From positions 140,148 through 204,147 of the forward strand of contig JPHH03000056.1 of the NCBI GenBank assembly GCA_000750105.3: 64,000 nucleotides of DNA, read 5' to 3'. The position numbers and the translations under genes were made by a program. Below the pieces are notes generated by a model. The model was not told the DNA's origin and did not search any database. It was given only the letters and a program-made list of their open reading frames with translations. This DNA is from Tolypocladium sp. Sup5 PDA-1 (lineage: Eukaryota; Ascomycota; Sordariomycetes; Hypocreales; Ophiocordycipitaceae). Positions within the stretch are counted from its first letter, which is position 1. Every line of letters starts with the position of its first letter. This document shows, piece after piece, positions 1-11,308 of this stretch.

Positions 1-2838
1 TCTGGCATGATCCGGCTTACGGGCTAGTTGCAGTTGGAGACCGAGAGACGGGGCAGGTTGAGAACCAGGTCGGAGAGGCGGAGCCAGGACGGGCGCTGGT
101 CCCGTCGGTCGGGGCGGTTGAGAGAAGTGAGTGCGTCGATGAACCGAGCGCCGCCAGGTCAATAATACTGCGTCGGATCGGGTAGGTCAAAGTACAGTAA
201 CCGCGAGAGAGAGTTGTAATACGAGTGAAGACAAGCCGGAGTGGCGCCCCGCCGCTCGGCTCAGCATTGGCCTGCTGCGTGCACCATTGCGGCCAGCGGC
301 GCGCGGGTGCATGGAACATGAAGTGCACAGAGACAGACAGCCAGCCAGATACTCGTAGACAAAGACCGGCGATGGTTACACGGAGGCTGGAGCAGCGGAG
401 GCGCCCTCGCTCGCTTCGCTTCCCCTCTCCCCGAACCGCACGGTCCGGCCAATGCTACGTGCGCGAGGGACGAACAGAGGCCGTTCGCCGGGCGGCGGCT
501 GGCGAGGGGGAACGGCGGGGCGGCTTGCACAAATACGGCCCGACAGGTCGTCACTGGGGCAGCTCAGCAGTAGCAGCTGCGTGGCCGAACTGGGGAGGAG
601 GTTGTGCTCCAGAGGCGTTTCCTTGGCGGGCGCGAGATGGCATCAAGTGATAGATTGCTCGGACAAACCACAGTACATCAGCAGCAGCGTTGGCCGCGTC
701 TAACCATGGCGTTGGCCGCGCTCGGCGGCATGAATTAAACCATCACGAGTGCCTCCGTGGTTCTGCAAAGCGATTCACGGCAGCGCGGAATCTCGAGAAC
801 ATGCGGTCGCCTGGCTACGAGTACCGTGGCGTGCAGCCGTGGCGGCGATTGGCGGCGATGATCCTGCCCTCTGCTGCACTACTCGTAGCGACATTGCGGA
901 AGACACTGGCGACCACCCGGATCGGCGGCGCCTCCACTCGGTCTCGGTTGTGGTGATGGAGGCCTCATCAACGATCGCCGTGTTTGTGCTGTACTGTATA
1001 GTGCGGTGCCGACTTGTTTGTTTTCTTGCGCTTAAATGGCTTCAGGCTCATTCCATCTTCTTCAATCGAATCATCTGCCAACGCCGCTGTCCCGATAACC
1101 AATGTTCATCTCCGGCCCCGCCCTCCGCTCCCGCACCAAAAGGCCTGCCGCCTCCCACGTCTCCCCCCCCGGCGCCCTGTCCATGCATTTATCGAATTAA
1201 TTCAATCTTTAATCAACCCCCCCCAAAGGTCCGCCTGCCGGCCGGGGGTCCCACCAGCCCCTCGCCCAAAGCGGCAGTCCACCAAGCCTGCAGCCCTGCT
1301 GCTTCACGGCGGCCCCTCTCCGCGCTTTCTTGGGCTGGCGTGAGCTGGGGCGAGAAGCTGGAAGGGTCCCGTTGGCGCACGTGGAGGGCCGCTGGCGGGT
1401 GCTACGGACCTGCCTCGCTGGCAGCACTGATCGTAGAGAGGTCCTCCGTTGGGGGAGCGTGTTCCCCGCTCAGCGGACCGCCGCCCGTGTGTGATGGGCG
1501 ACGGATGGAGGATTCTCGCGAATGGATGGTGGGCGTTGCTGCCCACGAGGGCATGCCCGGAATCTCAGCCTCCCAGGCACCAGGCGCTGCCTCCACCATG
1601 TCTTGCCGCGAGCCCACGTGGGTGGACATGAGGTCCCGGAATGATGGGGCCGAGGCAGGGGAAATCGGACAAAGAAGGTTTTTATTTTTATTTTTATTGT
1701 TATTGTTATTCTTATTTTTTGTCCTTTCTGCTCCAGCAAGAAACTCTATGGGTCCTTCATCCACGGAGGTTCTACGGACGTACTGAGCACTGTGGCTGGT
1801 GACGGTGCTGGCTGATGGCGCCGCCTGTCCCCCCGCCGTCCTCCATCAACGCCCGTCGGAATTTTTGCCGACGTCGTTCAGACGAGCTGGTGCTATGCCT
1901 GAACTCGCTTCGGTAGAGACACCCTCCGTCGGTTGCTCATCCACGACTCGGTGTTCGCTGCTGAACCTCAATGCCGGCAAAGCTGAGGCCAACGGCCAAA
2001 GTAGTTCGCTCAGCGACAGTCAGTCGCTTACACCCACGCGCGATGCGACCATCTGCCGCCACGACTGACGGACACGACCCGTTCGCCGGGTGTCGCGGTC
2101 TGAGAGATTCAAACTGGGGGCCGCAAGAGTGCTGCGTCGGCTGATGGTGCGGCTGTAACGTGAAGCGAGGCGCCGTGTGGTGAGACTAGATGCCGAATGC
2201 AACATGCCCTCGCGGCTCGATGGTCGCACATGTCGCCAAGACCACGTACTGCGATTCCCCTCAATACCTTACCTGAACTGCGTCATAACGTGGCTTGGAA
2301 AACTATTGTTTCTCTATCGTTATATAGTTCGTGCTATATTTGTACATCCAACTCGGAAATGACGCTTGTAGAGTGCTTCTAATCTGCACTTGACCTCTGA
2401 AGCCACCATCCACCCGTCTCTCTTGGAACTCCCATTTCTCAACGCCCAACACGTGTACCAGAGCTCCAAAAAGCAGCTCCGGGGTAAAACAGGCATCGTG
2501 TCTAATTCTGAAACGAAAAGCATGCTCACTTCTTCCTGTGCTCGATGGCCTAGCACAGTCCGTCCTCCTCAACGGTGACCTACCCTATACCGGAAAGGGG
2601 CTCCCAGATGTGACTTGATCCAACTATTGTTTGGCACAATAGACGACCAACGCCGACAGTTGATAGACGTCAATAATAACATGACATGTAGGCTCGGAAC
2701 GCCATGTCAAGTCTTTTATTAAACCCTTGAATACAAGTACCAACGCTATAAAAGAGACAGCCGCGGAAACTCCAACAAATATCCCCTCCACGTTCACATC
2801 ATTACTTATTCACCCATACATCCATTTACATCCATCCA
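1..2838. other. GC-rich stretch without a supported gene
   Basis: Several open frames overlap on both strands here, but none carries a recognisable domain, a consistent splice pattern or a codon pattern setting it apart from high-GC shadow frames. A T/A-rich microsatellite of TTTTTA and TTATTG units lies at about 1679-1720. I see no RNA gene. It may hold untranslated or promoter sequence for genes to the left of the window. Confidence 0.4.
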
Positions 2839-4507
2839 TCACTCACTCTCCCGCGTCTCCCGCCTGTCCGCCGCCGTCTGGCCAACCACCCTGTCCGTCG
2901 GCCCGTGATACCCATGTATCAACTCCTCGTCCACCACGTCCAGCCGCGTCGCCGGCCGTCCGTCGCTCCGCTCGCGCCGGTGCACCAGCGGCGGCCGCCC
3001 GGACGGCCATGCCCCGCTGCTGGCGCCCGGCCGGTGCCGCTCTTCCATGGGGGACACCACGCCGGGCGGCGAGCTGGGTAGCTCGGCAATGTACGGCTGG
3101 GCCTCGAGCTCCGCCATGAGGGCCGGCGTGCCAGTGTCCGGGCCGCTCGACGCCGAGGACGCGTCGCTCTGCTGCCGCACGTGCGAGTACAGCGGGCGCG
3201 AGTCCCGGCTCATGTGGCTCACCGCGCGGGCCACGACGGACTGCTGCTCGCTGAACCGCTGCGGCAGGCCCGGCAGGGCGTCGAAGTAGCTGAGCGTCGG
3301 GCCGGCCCCGTCGTGCTCCATGCTGGCGTGCCGGCTGGCCGTGCCGCCCACGGACTGGAACCCGCCGGCGAAGCTCGTGGGCGTCTGGCCCGCCGACCCG
3401 ACGACCTCGGGGCTCCCGGCGGAGCCCGCCAGCGAGTCCAGGCCGGGGCTCGGCCGCGGGTGCGACGGCGGCGGCGAGGCCATCATCAGGGGGTCCACGA
3501 TCATGGTGTCTGCGTCCGAGTCCGCCGCGTGGACCTGCATCATCTGCGCGCGGGCCTTCATGTCGTCGAACCGCTTGGAGCTGTCGCTGCACCTGATGCT
3601 GCTGCCGCTGCTGCGGCCGCGGCGGCGGGCGCTGAAGCGGCGGAAGAGCAGGAAGGCGGCGACCAGGGCGATGACGACGAAGGATATGGTCCCGGCGACG
3701 ATGCCGCCGAGCTGCGCTGCCGAGATACCGCCTCCGCTGCTGGACCCCCCCGTGGGCGTGACTTTCGGGACGGCCGAGGGGAAGTATTTGAGGACCTTTT
3801 GGTCGCCATCGCCCGAGCCGACTGTCGGGAACGCGGTCGGCGGCGCGGGCGAGGCGACGGTCGTGGCCGTGGTGGTGTATACGATCGCCGAGCCGGGGGC
3901 AGAGGAAGTGATGACCATCGTCCTGGTCACTGTCGTCGGGTCGGTAGAGTAGCACTGGTTGACGGCGCAGCCCATGCCGTTCGGACAGCACCCGTAGCTC
4001 GCAGACGACGGGCAGAGGTAGTGGCTCGACGGACAGCCGAAGGTGTACGGCGACCCGGACGGGGGCACGCAGTTGGCGGCCCTCTCGCAGAGGTAGCCAT
4101 CCGGGCAGCAGCCGCCTTGCGTCGAGTTAGAATAGCCGCTTGCTTGTAGTTTGGGGTTGAGGATGGGGCTCACCTCCGTAGACGGCCGCGCAGGCATACC
4201 ACCCGACCTTGGTGCCGCACGTCGACGGCCCCTTTGTGGTCGCGTAGCAGCTCTCCTTTGCGCAGTCGTAGTTGTCCGGGCAGCAGTCTCCGCCGAGGCT
4301 GCTGGGGCAGAGACTCATGCTCACGCCGCAGACGCCGTCGTCCCGCCGGGCCAGCCCCAGCACGGCGGGCGGCGTGACCTGCGGCTTCTTGCCGACGCGG
4401 TGGAGGCCATCGTGTCGTTTCAAGGACTTGGCTTCGACGGGGGAGAGCAGGAGGGGGATGAGGAGGAGGAGGAGAGTCGTAGGGAATCTGCGATCGGAGG
4501 ACCTCAT
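2839..4507 (-). CDS. Cys-rich single-pass membrane protein with long cytoplasmic tail
   Basis: Spliced reading gives 536 aa from exons 4507-4174 and 4115-2839, with a 58-nt intron 4116-4173 (GTGAGC donor, CTAAC branch). An N-terminal signal peptide (MRSSDRRFPTTLLLLLIPLL) is followed by a cysteine-rich ectodomain with repeated CCPD/CCPNG blocks split by the intron, then a Ser/Thr/Pro stalk with many TTT/TVT runs. One hydrophobic span lies at about residues 248-271, ending in basic RRF. The remaining tail of about 265 aa is low-complexity, rich in Ser, Pro and Arg. The topology resembles fungal cell-wall sensors or adhesins, with extracellular wall contact and a cytoplasmic tail. No enzymatic domain is seen. 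The start ATG was chosen because it gives a clean signal peptide; the frame is open upstream. Function is inferred from architecture only. Confidence 0.8.
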
Positions 4508-7032
4508 GGTCACCGTTCGCGGTATGATTTGAGCCAAGCGACGTATGAGAGGCGACGGCCGCCGACCTTTTGCTGCCTCGACGTTGACTGGTGGATGTGA
4601 TGCTCTCGACTTGCGAACCGCTCTAATGCTGGAATGTCTTGAACTTGCGAAAGAGAAGGCCAAGCCCGTCGGATGTTTGGTGACTGCGCTGGGCCTGATC
4701 TCTCTCGGCCGGTTGAAGGCTCTCACCGCCGTCATTCAACGCCGAAAGCGTCCCCGTCCCCGCGAGCCTTTTCCCCGCGAGACGGACCGTTCGCGTCGGC
4801 CTCAACGTATTCAGCCGTAGGGCCTGTTTCAGAGGTATTGTTGCTCGGTTTCAAACGCCAGGGAGAGCTGCGCCCTGCCAGAACACGGCCCGTGGTCTCG
4901 CTCGGTGGCTGCTGGCACGACCAACAGCGTGCCCCTTGGTAAGGCTGCCGTCCGTTTGCGCTGGACAGAGCGGGATGAAGCGCCGTGACAGACCCGCCTG
5001 GGCGATGGGCGTCTTCATCACCATCAAGAAGACCTCTGCTTCCAAACGACAGAAGAGGAGTCCACGTCCCGACTTCCCCGCCCGCCTCCGAAGAGAAACC
5101 CATACCAAGCGCTTACGGACTACGTGTCGCTGACCGCGGCAGCGTCTTGTGCGACGCGGCGCAAGGCGGCGGAGCAGCGTCGCAGCAGACGCAGAAGGCT
5201 GAGCGTGGGAACGAATCCCAGGCATGGGCCGCATTGTGCAGCGCCCGATCGAGATGCGTGAAGCGCCGGCGGTGATTGGGGCCTGGCGGCTTGGCGGCCG
5301 GGCCATTCATGTGTGTTGGCTGGCGTTGCAGCGAGGGGCCGTGTCGTGCCTGCTTACGCGTGTCCGCTGCCCGCTCGCACGCACGGGGGGGCTGGGCATG
5401 GAAGGGGAGGAGGCTGCGGATGATGGGTTGCGCTTTTGGCCGAGGGGCGTTGTCTGGTGGTGCTCTGGGATTATGCTCGACGTCAAGGGAGGAGGCTATC
5501 CGTGTAAGTCGTGGACCCGTGGAGTTGAGGCTTGGGCGAGGCCAGCCGACGAATCAGGACCAACTACGGACTACCCTGGGGCTTGACGTCGAGACGATCA
5601 GCGGCTGCCTAGGACAAAGAGATGTCCTGAACAGCTGTGCGTCTGTTGATCCTCGGGAACGCTTTGGGCAGGTGGCAGAACGCACGTCGACGCCGGGATA
5701 TCGCGGGTGGCCGGGATCAGGCGATTTCCCGTACAAAGTACGGATACGAAATACTGATGCGGCGAATGGCCGTGTCCGTAATCATCCATCATGGTGAGCC
5801 CGTACGACGCCAATCGCCCCGTCTTGGCCAGTGCCGCGGCGGTGGGGATTCCGAGCACGAGGCTCCGTGTGACGAGAACGTACGGAACATGGAGTCGGTA
5901 TCGGTATGCGGACTAATACTCCGTATCCGTACCGCAGTCTCCGTCCACCTTTCTGGCGTTGGACCCTGTATCCCTCGGGAAGGACCCCCCGGATGGGGAC
6001 GGGGAGTCGCTGCGAGGATCGTTGGTGGGGATCGATGTCAAGGGCACGTTGCATACAGAACTGCACAAATAGCCGACGCCACGGAACTTGGTACTTTGTA
6101 ACGCCTCGACGAGAAGTGTGCAGGTCGCCGGCAGTATCGGCAAGACTTGGAGTTTCCCTCACCGATGTATAGGTAGATTGCCCTTGATTGATGGACTGTT
6201 GCTTGTGGAGTTGAAGTTCCAGGAGCCGTCACGGCCCGCGAAAAAGAAACACCCGACCCCGGATGCCCTGCCGGACGAGGCCCAGACGCCTGTTCTAGAA
6301 CTTCAGCAGCTCGGCCACCCACAGGCTCAAACGACCCCGCAGACTCCGGTCCTTTGATGCGGCTTTTCCTTGCAGATGCTCTTCGGGGAGAGGAGCAGCC
6401 CGTCACGGCGAGGGCAGATCCCCACGTTTAGCACGGGCTAGCGCCAGGCGGCTCGCGTGGTTCGCGGTGGCGTGCAGGGACGAGGTCCGTGGCCATGACG
6501 AAGCGGGCTTAGCCATGTAACTTGGGTACGGAGTATAGGCCGCTCCTCTGGCGGTGGCAAACGCCGGTGCTGTTTGACGCAATGTCACGATGCCCTGGTG
6601 GAGGCGAGGAGCGGCCACTGCAGACGCGTTGGGTTCCCTGTTTTTACTGAGGCTTTTCTGATGATGTTTCCTTCATCGTCGCCTCGCCCCCCGCTGCATC
6701 ACTGATCACGACCGCTGCCTCGCTTCGCATGCCTCGACACGCGCCCGCCCGGCAGTCCTGCATCGAGGCAAACCGCGGTCCCATTGGAGTAGCCTGAGTC
6801 GACTCATCCATCCCCCATCGTCCATCATCCATCGCTCGCGCACCTCCTCAGCCATCGCACCCGGGGCCAGGATACAGCAACAAGCAACAAGGCAACCAGC
6901 AGCCGGTCGACCAACACAGGCGGCCGCGTGCAGACCGGTCTGGGCCCCGGCCGTCGTGCACTGCAACTCACTCTGTCCCAACCTCCCACGAACATGAACT
7001 CGTGAACCGGCCCCCCAGCGGCGACCCTCAAC
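4508..7032. other. Intergenic region, no supported gene
   Basis: About 2.5 kb between a leftward and a rightward gene, so it should hold both promoters. Open frames here are short and unrecognisable. The nonamer TACTCCGTA or its complement occurs at 5917-5925 and 6527-6535, and related GTATCCGTA-like sequence is frequent around 5730-5930. No tRNA or repeat element was recognised. Confidence 0.4.
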
Positions 7033-9184
7033 ATGCTTCTATACACCAAGACTGCGACCCCCAAGGCCCCCAAGCGGCGCTCCAGGGCAGGTGAGCGGAT
7101 GCCGTTTAATTCATGTTTGCTTTTCTGTCCGTCTAGCGTCTCGCACGACGCTGGCCCGATTCCGCAGAGGAGTGTCCGCTGGCTAACCGTTGGCTCTGCG
7201 CGCGACTGCAGGATGCAACTACTGGTAAGACACCTACGCGTTGCAGACGAGGAGGGCCCGGTGCAGCTTCTAACGCATTCGGCAGTAAAGAAAAGGTAAC
7301 CCGCGCGGCACGAGACACGGACACTGGACTGCAGCTCATGCATCGCGCAACAGAAGAAAAAGTGCGACGAGGCGCGGCCCGTCTGTGCTCGCTGCCAGGA
7401 GCACGGCCAGGACTGCCGATACGAGCCCGTGAAGCCGCGCGCGCGCCGCAGGGTCGAGCCGGGCAACGGCCTCGCCGCGAGCACCGGCGCGTCGGTCGAG
7501 GTTGTGCAAAGGGCGTCGTCGGACGTTTCTTCCGAGGCGGCGGCAGAGGAGTGGCGCGACGGCGTGGGACGCGGCGATGGTGGCAGCCTCGACGGGTCGC
7601 CCTCGGAGGCAGACGCCTTCGACTTTGACGCCCTGGACTGCGGCTCGGCGCAGGACGACGTCGAGGAGGTCGTGCGCAACGACGACCCTCACCCAACAAG
7701 CACAAGCCTCATCCTCGCCTCCCCCCGTCTCGAGTTCTGCCAGCCCGCCTTCTACGAGTTCTCGCAGGACACGGGCCGGCGGGCGCTGATGGGCCACTTC
7801 TGCAACACGCTCTCGCACCTCATCGTGCTGCGCGAGGACGAGGGCAACCCCTTCCAGCAGCTGGTGCTGCCGCTGTCGCACAACAGCCAGGCCGTCACGG
7901 GCGCCATCTACGCGCTCGCCTGCGCCCACCTCGAGGTGCGCGGCGTCGAGGGCGGCGAGCGGAGCCTGCACTACCACAACCAGTCCATCCAGGGCCTGGC
8001 GCGGCTGATTGAGCAGGGCGCCGGCGTCGACAAGAACGAGCTGCTGGCGGCCGTCATGCTGCTGGTGTACTACGAAGTGGTGGGCCTCTCTCCGTCTCCG
8101 CTACCTTGCCCTGCGTGTTGTGTTGTGCTGACCATCGCAGCTCGTCCAGCGAGGGCGGTCGAACCTCGTCGACGGCCACCTCAAGGGCGCCATGGCCATC
8201 ATGGGCAGCAACAGCACGTCCGAGACGAACCCTACGACGGTGTTTCTCGAGCGGGTGAGTGCCGACTGGCCCGCGCTCTGACATGTTCATCTCACTGACT
8301 GACCTCGGACGAACCAGGCCTTTCGCTTCTACGACGTCATCGCCGCCCTGTCGTTTGGCACGGCGCCGCTGTCCGGCTGCCCCAGCAGCGGCGGCCCCAT
8401 GCCCTTTGCGCCCCTCGACTCCCGCGGCGCCGCGTCCGCCCACGACAGCGTCGACGCGCTGCTGGGCATGGCGACGTCCCTGTGGCCCGTGATCCATCGG
8501 CTCTCCAGCCTGCTCGCCCTCAAGCACGCGCTGGAGGACGCCGTCGCGCGCGGCGAGCTGGCCCGGGCCGCCGTCCTGCGCCCCGGGTTCGACTCGACGT
8601 GCGCGGCCATCGAGATGGAGCTGCTCGAGTGGGAGCCCATCCTGCCGCACGGCTACCACGCCGCCGCCGATGACCACCTGCCCAAGGAGGCGGCCGCCGA
8701 GCGGCGCCGGCTACAGAGCATCGTCAACAGCGCGCTCGCGTACCGGCACTCGGCGGTGGTGTACCTCTACCGCAGCGTGTACGGCTGCGCGCGCGGGCAC
8801 CCCGTGGTGCAGCACCACACGCGCGTCAGCCTGGCGCACTGCGAGGCGACGGTCGCGCACGGCGGGCCGATGGGCTCGCTGCTGTGGCCGCTCTTCGTGG
8901 CGGCGTGCGAGGCGGCGGCGCCGGGGGACCGGGCGCTGGCGGAGCGGGCGTTTGCGGGCGTCGAGCGGCGGCAGGGCATGAAGAACATCGAGCGGGCGTG
9001 GCGCGTCGTGCGGGAGGTGTGGCGGCGCGCGGACGACGGGGACGGGGGGCCGGATGCGGAGGAGGAGGAGGAGCCGGCGGACGAGGAGCTGCTGCTGGGG
9101 GAGAAGACGGGGCTGGGGAGGCGGAAGGGGGATTTGTGGAGGAGGGTGAGTCAGGACCTGGGGATGACGATAGTCTTTGGGTAG
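7033..9184 (+). CDS. Zn(II)2Cys6 transcription factor with microexon-split zinc cluster
   Basis: Proposed exons are 7033-7090, 7212-7224, 7286-7295, 7354-8079, 8141-8254 and 8318-9184, giving 595 aa. The DNA-binding cluster appears only after splicing: SRAGCNYCKEKKKKCDE, then CARCQEHGQDC, so all six cysteines have canonical spacing (C-x2-C-x6-C...C-x2-C-x6-C). Exons 2 and 3 are only 13 and 10 nt. Branch sites are visible in most introns (GGCTAACC, TTCTAACG, GCTGACC, ACTGACC). An acidic linker follows, then a helical regulatory region typical of the Fungal_trans_2/DUF3468 class (FCNTLSHLIV, LLAAVMLLVYYEVLVQRG). The KRRSRAG...KEKKKKCDE style recalls acriflavine-sensitivity (acr-2-like) regulators, but that link is from memory of the family and unverified. 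Nuclear activator or repressor; target genes unknown. Confidence 0.82.
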
Positions 9185-11308
9185 GTTGCCTGCCCGTCTT
9201 GGGGGGCTGTCTGGGAGTTTGCCTTGGTTTGGTCTGGGTTCGGTGTCGTGATGTATGCGAGCGATGGGTTAAAATGCGTCTCTGGGGCGAGACCCGAGGG
9301 ACCTGGGATACGAAGAGGGGCGTCAACGGTTCATAAGCGCAGTGTAATCCCTGATATAAGTAATTAAAATAGCAAACAGGAACTCAGAACGACATGTCGG
9401 CATCCATCCGAGACCTTTACCGGGCCGTTCAAGCCATCGCCTGTTTCCCGCTGGCCACTCGCGAAACCAATCTCATGAAAATACGGATACCCCTTTTCAT
9501 CTTCCGACCCAGCCGAGGCTGGAAAAGAGTGATTACAGGCACACACACGTCGGCATTATGCTTTAAGTAGCGGCCGGGGGCTGCGAGCCGAAAGCTTGTT
9601 GGACCTCCGTGACCCATCGAGCTGAGCCAAGACAGACACGGCCGCCGTTGCGGGAGGCCCACCGCACGCAAGCACGCACGCACCACGCAGACGAGAAAAA
9701 AAAAAGAGCTCGGGGGGGTTTGTGGGGGTGGGATGGGACTCGGGAGGATGGGCGAATCTGGAGAAGCGGGCAAACAGCGACCGACTGGTCCGATCCGCGG
9801 AGTCGGGTCGGCGCTGTGTCCGGGGGTGGCTGACGCTGGGGGTGATGAGACCTGCAGACCGCAGCGCCGTACGGATATGTACAAGTACGAATACGGATTA
9901 CAGCACACTCGCTACGCTGTACGCCAGAGCGCGGGCAGCAAATCACGGCCTGGTGGCTTGCCCTTGGCGGGCATTCGAGCGTCCATGCGAGCGTCCATGG
10001 GCAGAAGGGGGAAGCGACGCAGGTCGGGGCGCGCGAGCTTCATGCATGGTGTTGTGCCCGCCGCTCCGTTTGGACAGCAGGCCCTGCTGGAAGGCCAGTG
10101 CCCAGCGCGGCCATGCAGGTATGAAACGCGCATGCGCGCGCACAAAGGTCAGCCTTACGGCGTACAGACGTTTGCGAGCTGCGAGGTGGTTGTGGTCTTT
10201 GCCCCGGCGGGTTCTGGGGCGTGCATCCGTCGCCAACGGCTGGGTGAGGCTCGTTGCTTGGTGCGCGAGGAGTTGGGCCACGCAGCCTGAGGTGTCCTGA
10301 CTAATTCTGTAGCGTCGGGCGAGGCGCTTGCCAAGCGCCAGCGGGGGTTCCATGGCCGCCCTGGTGCTGACAGGACGGGAGTCCGAGACCCGACGATGAG
10401 CGGGCCTTTGGGGGTGGTCGATTCGACTGGTCAGTGGTCACTGCAGCGCAGGTCCTTGGCAGGCAGAGCAGCCTTCTGGGGCAATAGGTAGGTACCTAAG
10501 GTAAGGTACCTAGGCACAACCTTTTCGAGTCGGGCTGGCGCTTTATTATCAGGGCGTTCGATAAAGTCACTCCAGGGCTGACGGACGGGCTGCTAGTCGT
10601 CCGGGTTCGACGCTGCCCGCGTTCTGGCGTTTGCGCCCATGCCTACTCCGTACTTCGTAGACGAGTCGCCTGATGCGAAGCTGGCTCCCGTCAGGTCATC
10701 CAGCGCCCTCCAGCCCGTCAGTCCACGTCTGGGCAGGGCCCTGGCCTGAGGTGGCGCCGAGACCCGTCGACGCCGTGCGGGCTGGCCAACGGCTGTTCCC
10801 GCTGGGGCAGCTCCCTGTAGCCGCTGTAATGAGCGCCAGCCCACTGGGCTGCCCGCCGTGTCTCTGGTGCTCGTAGTCCGTACGTGCCTCGTACCCGCAA
10901 TGTGATCCGTCACACGCCATGCCTAACCTGACCTCCATCCCAGCTCGCCGCACTCTTCCTCACCACCACGCCGTCATCGTCGTCCTCCCCCCCCGGTCCG
11001 ACCGTCCTCCTTTCCCCAAGGCACAACATCGTCTCGCGAACCCCGGGGCCCTCTGCCGCAGCCATCGCCACCGCCGGCGACCGCAACCGTCACCTCCACC
11101 ATGTCTGGTGACGTCTCCGACTAACCCACATCCCCCGAGCGTCAATGCTGTCGGGCTGCCGGCAGCGCGGCGCCTAGCTCCACTGACGATACCTTGCGAT
11201 ACCACCACCTACCTTGTTCAGCTCTTGTCGCGAACCCGGACTGCTCCCGTCGATACCACTGCCGCGCCTCCATCGACAGCCTCCCCCGTCATGCTCTGCT
11301 GCTGAGCC
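9185..11308. other. Intergenic region with short palindromic elements
   Basis: No coding sequence is supported. An imperfect palindrome of TACCTA units lies at 10485-10514 (GGTACCTAAGGTAAGGTACC). At 10644-10659 a TACTCCGTA overlaps a TACTTCGTA. The last few hundred bases are C-rich and pyrimidine-rich, as is usual upstream of fungal start codons, and probably contain the promoter and 5' UTR of the downstream regulator. Confidence 0.4.

Noticed and set aside
749..1786. 345-codon plus-strand open frame
   Set aside because: Low-complexity Pro/Ala content, runs through a TTTTTA microsatellite, no homologous domain visible.
7225..7334. Alternative single intron ending at CTGCAG in the zinc-cluster region
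   Set aside because: It gives a nine-residue first loop with an extra cysteine instead of the canonical six, so the microexon model fits the family better.
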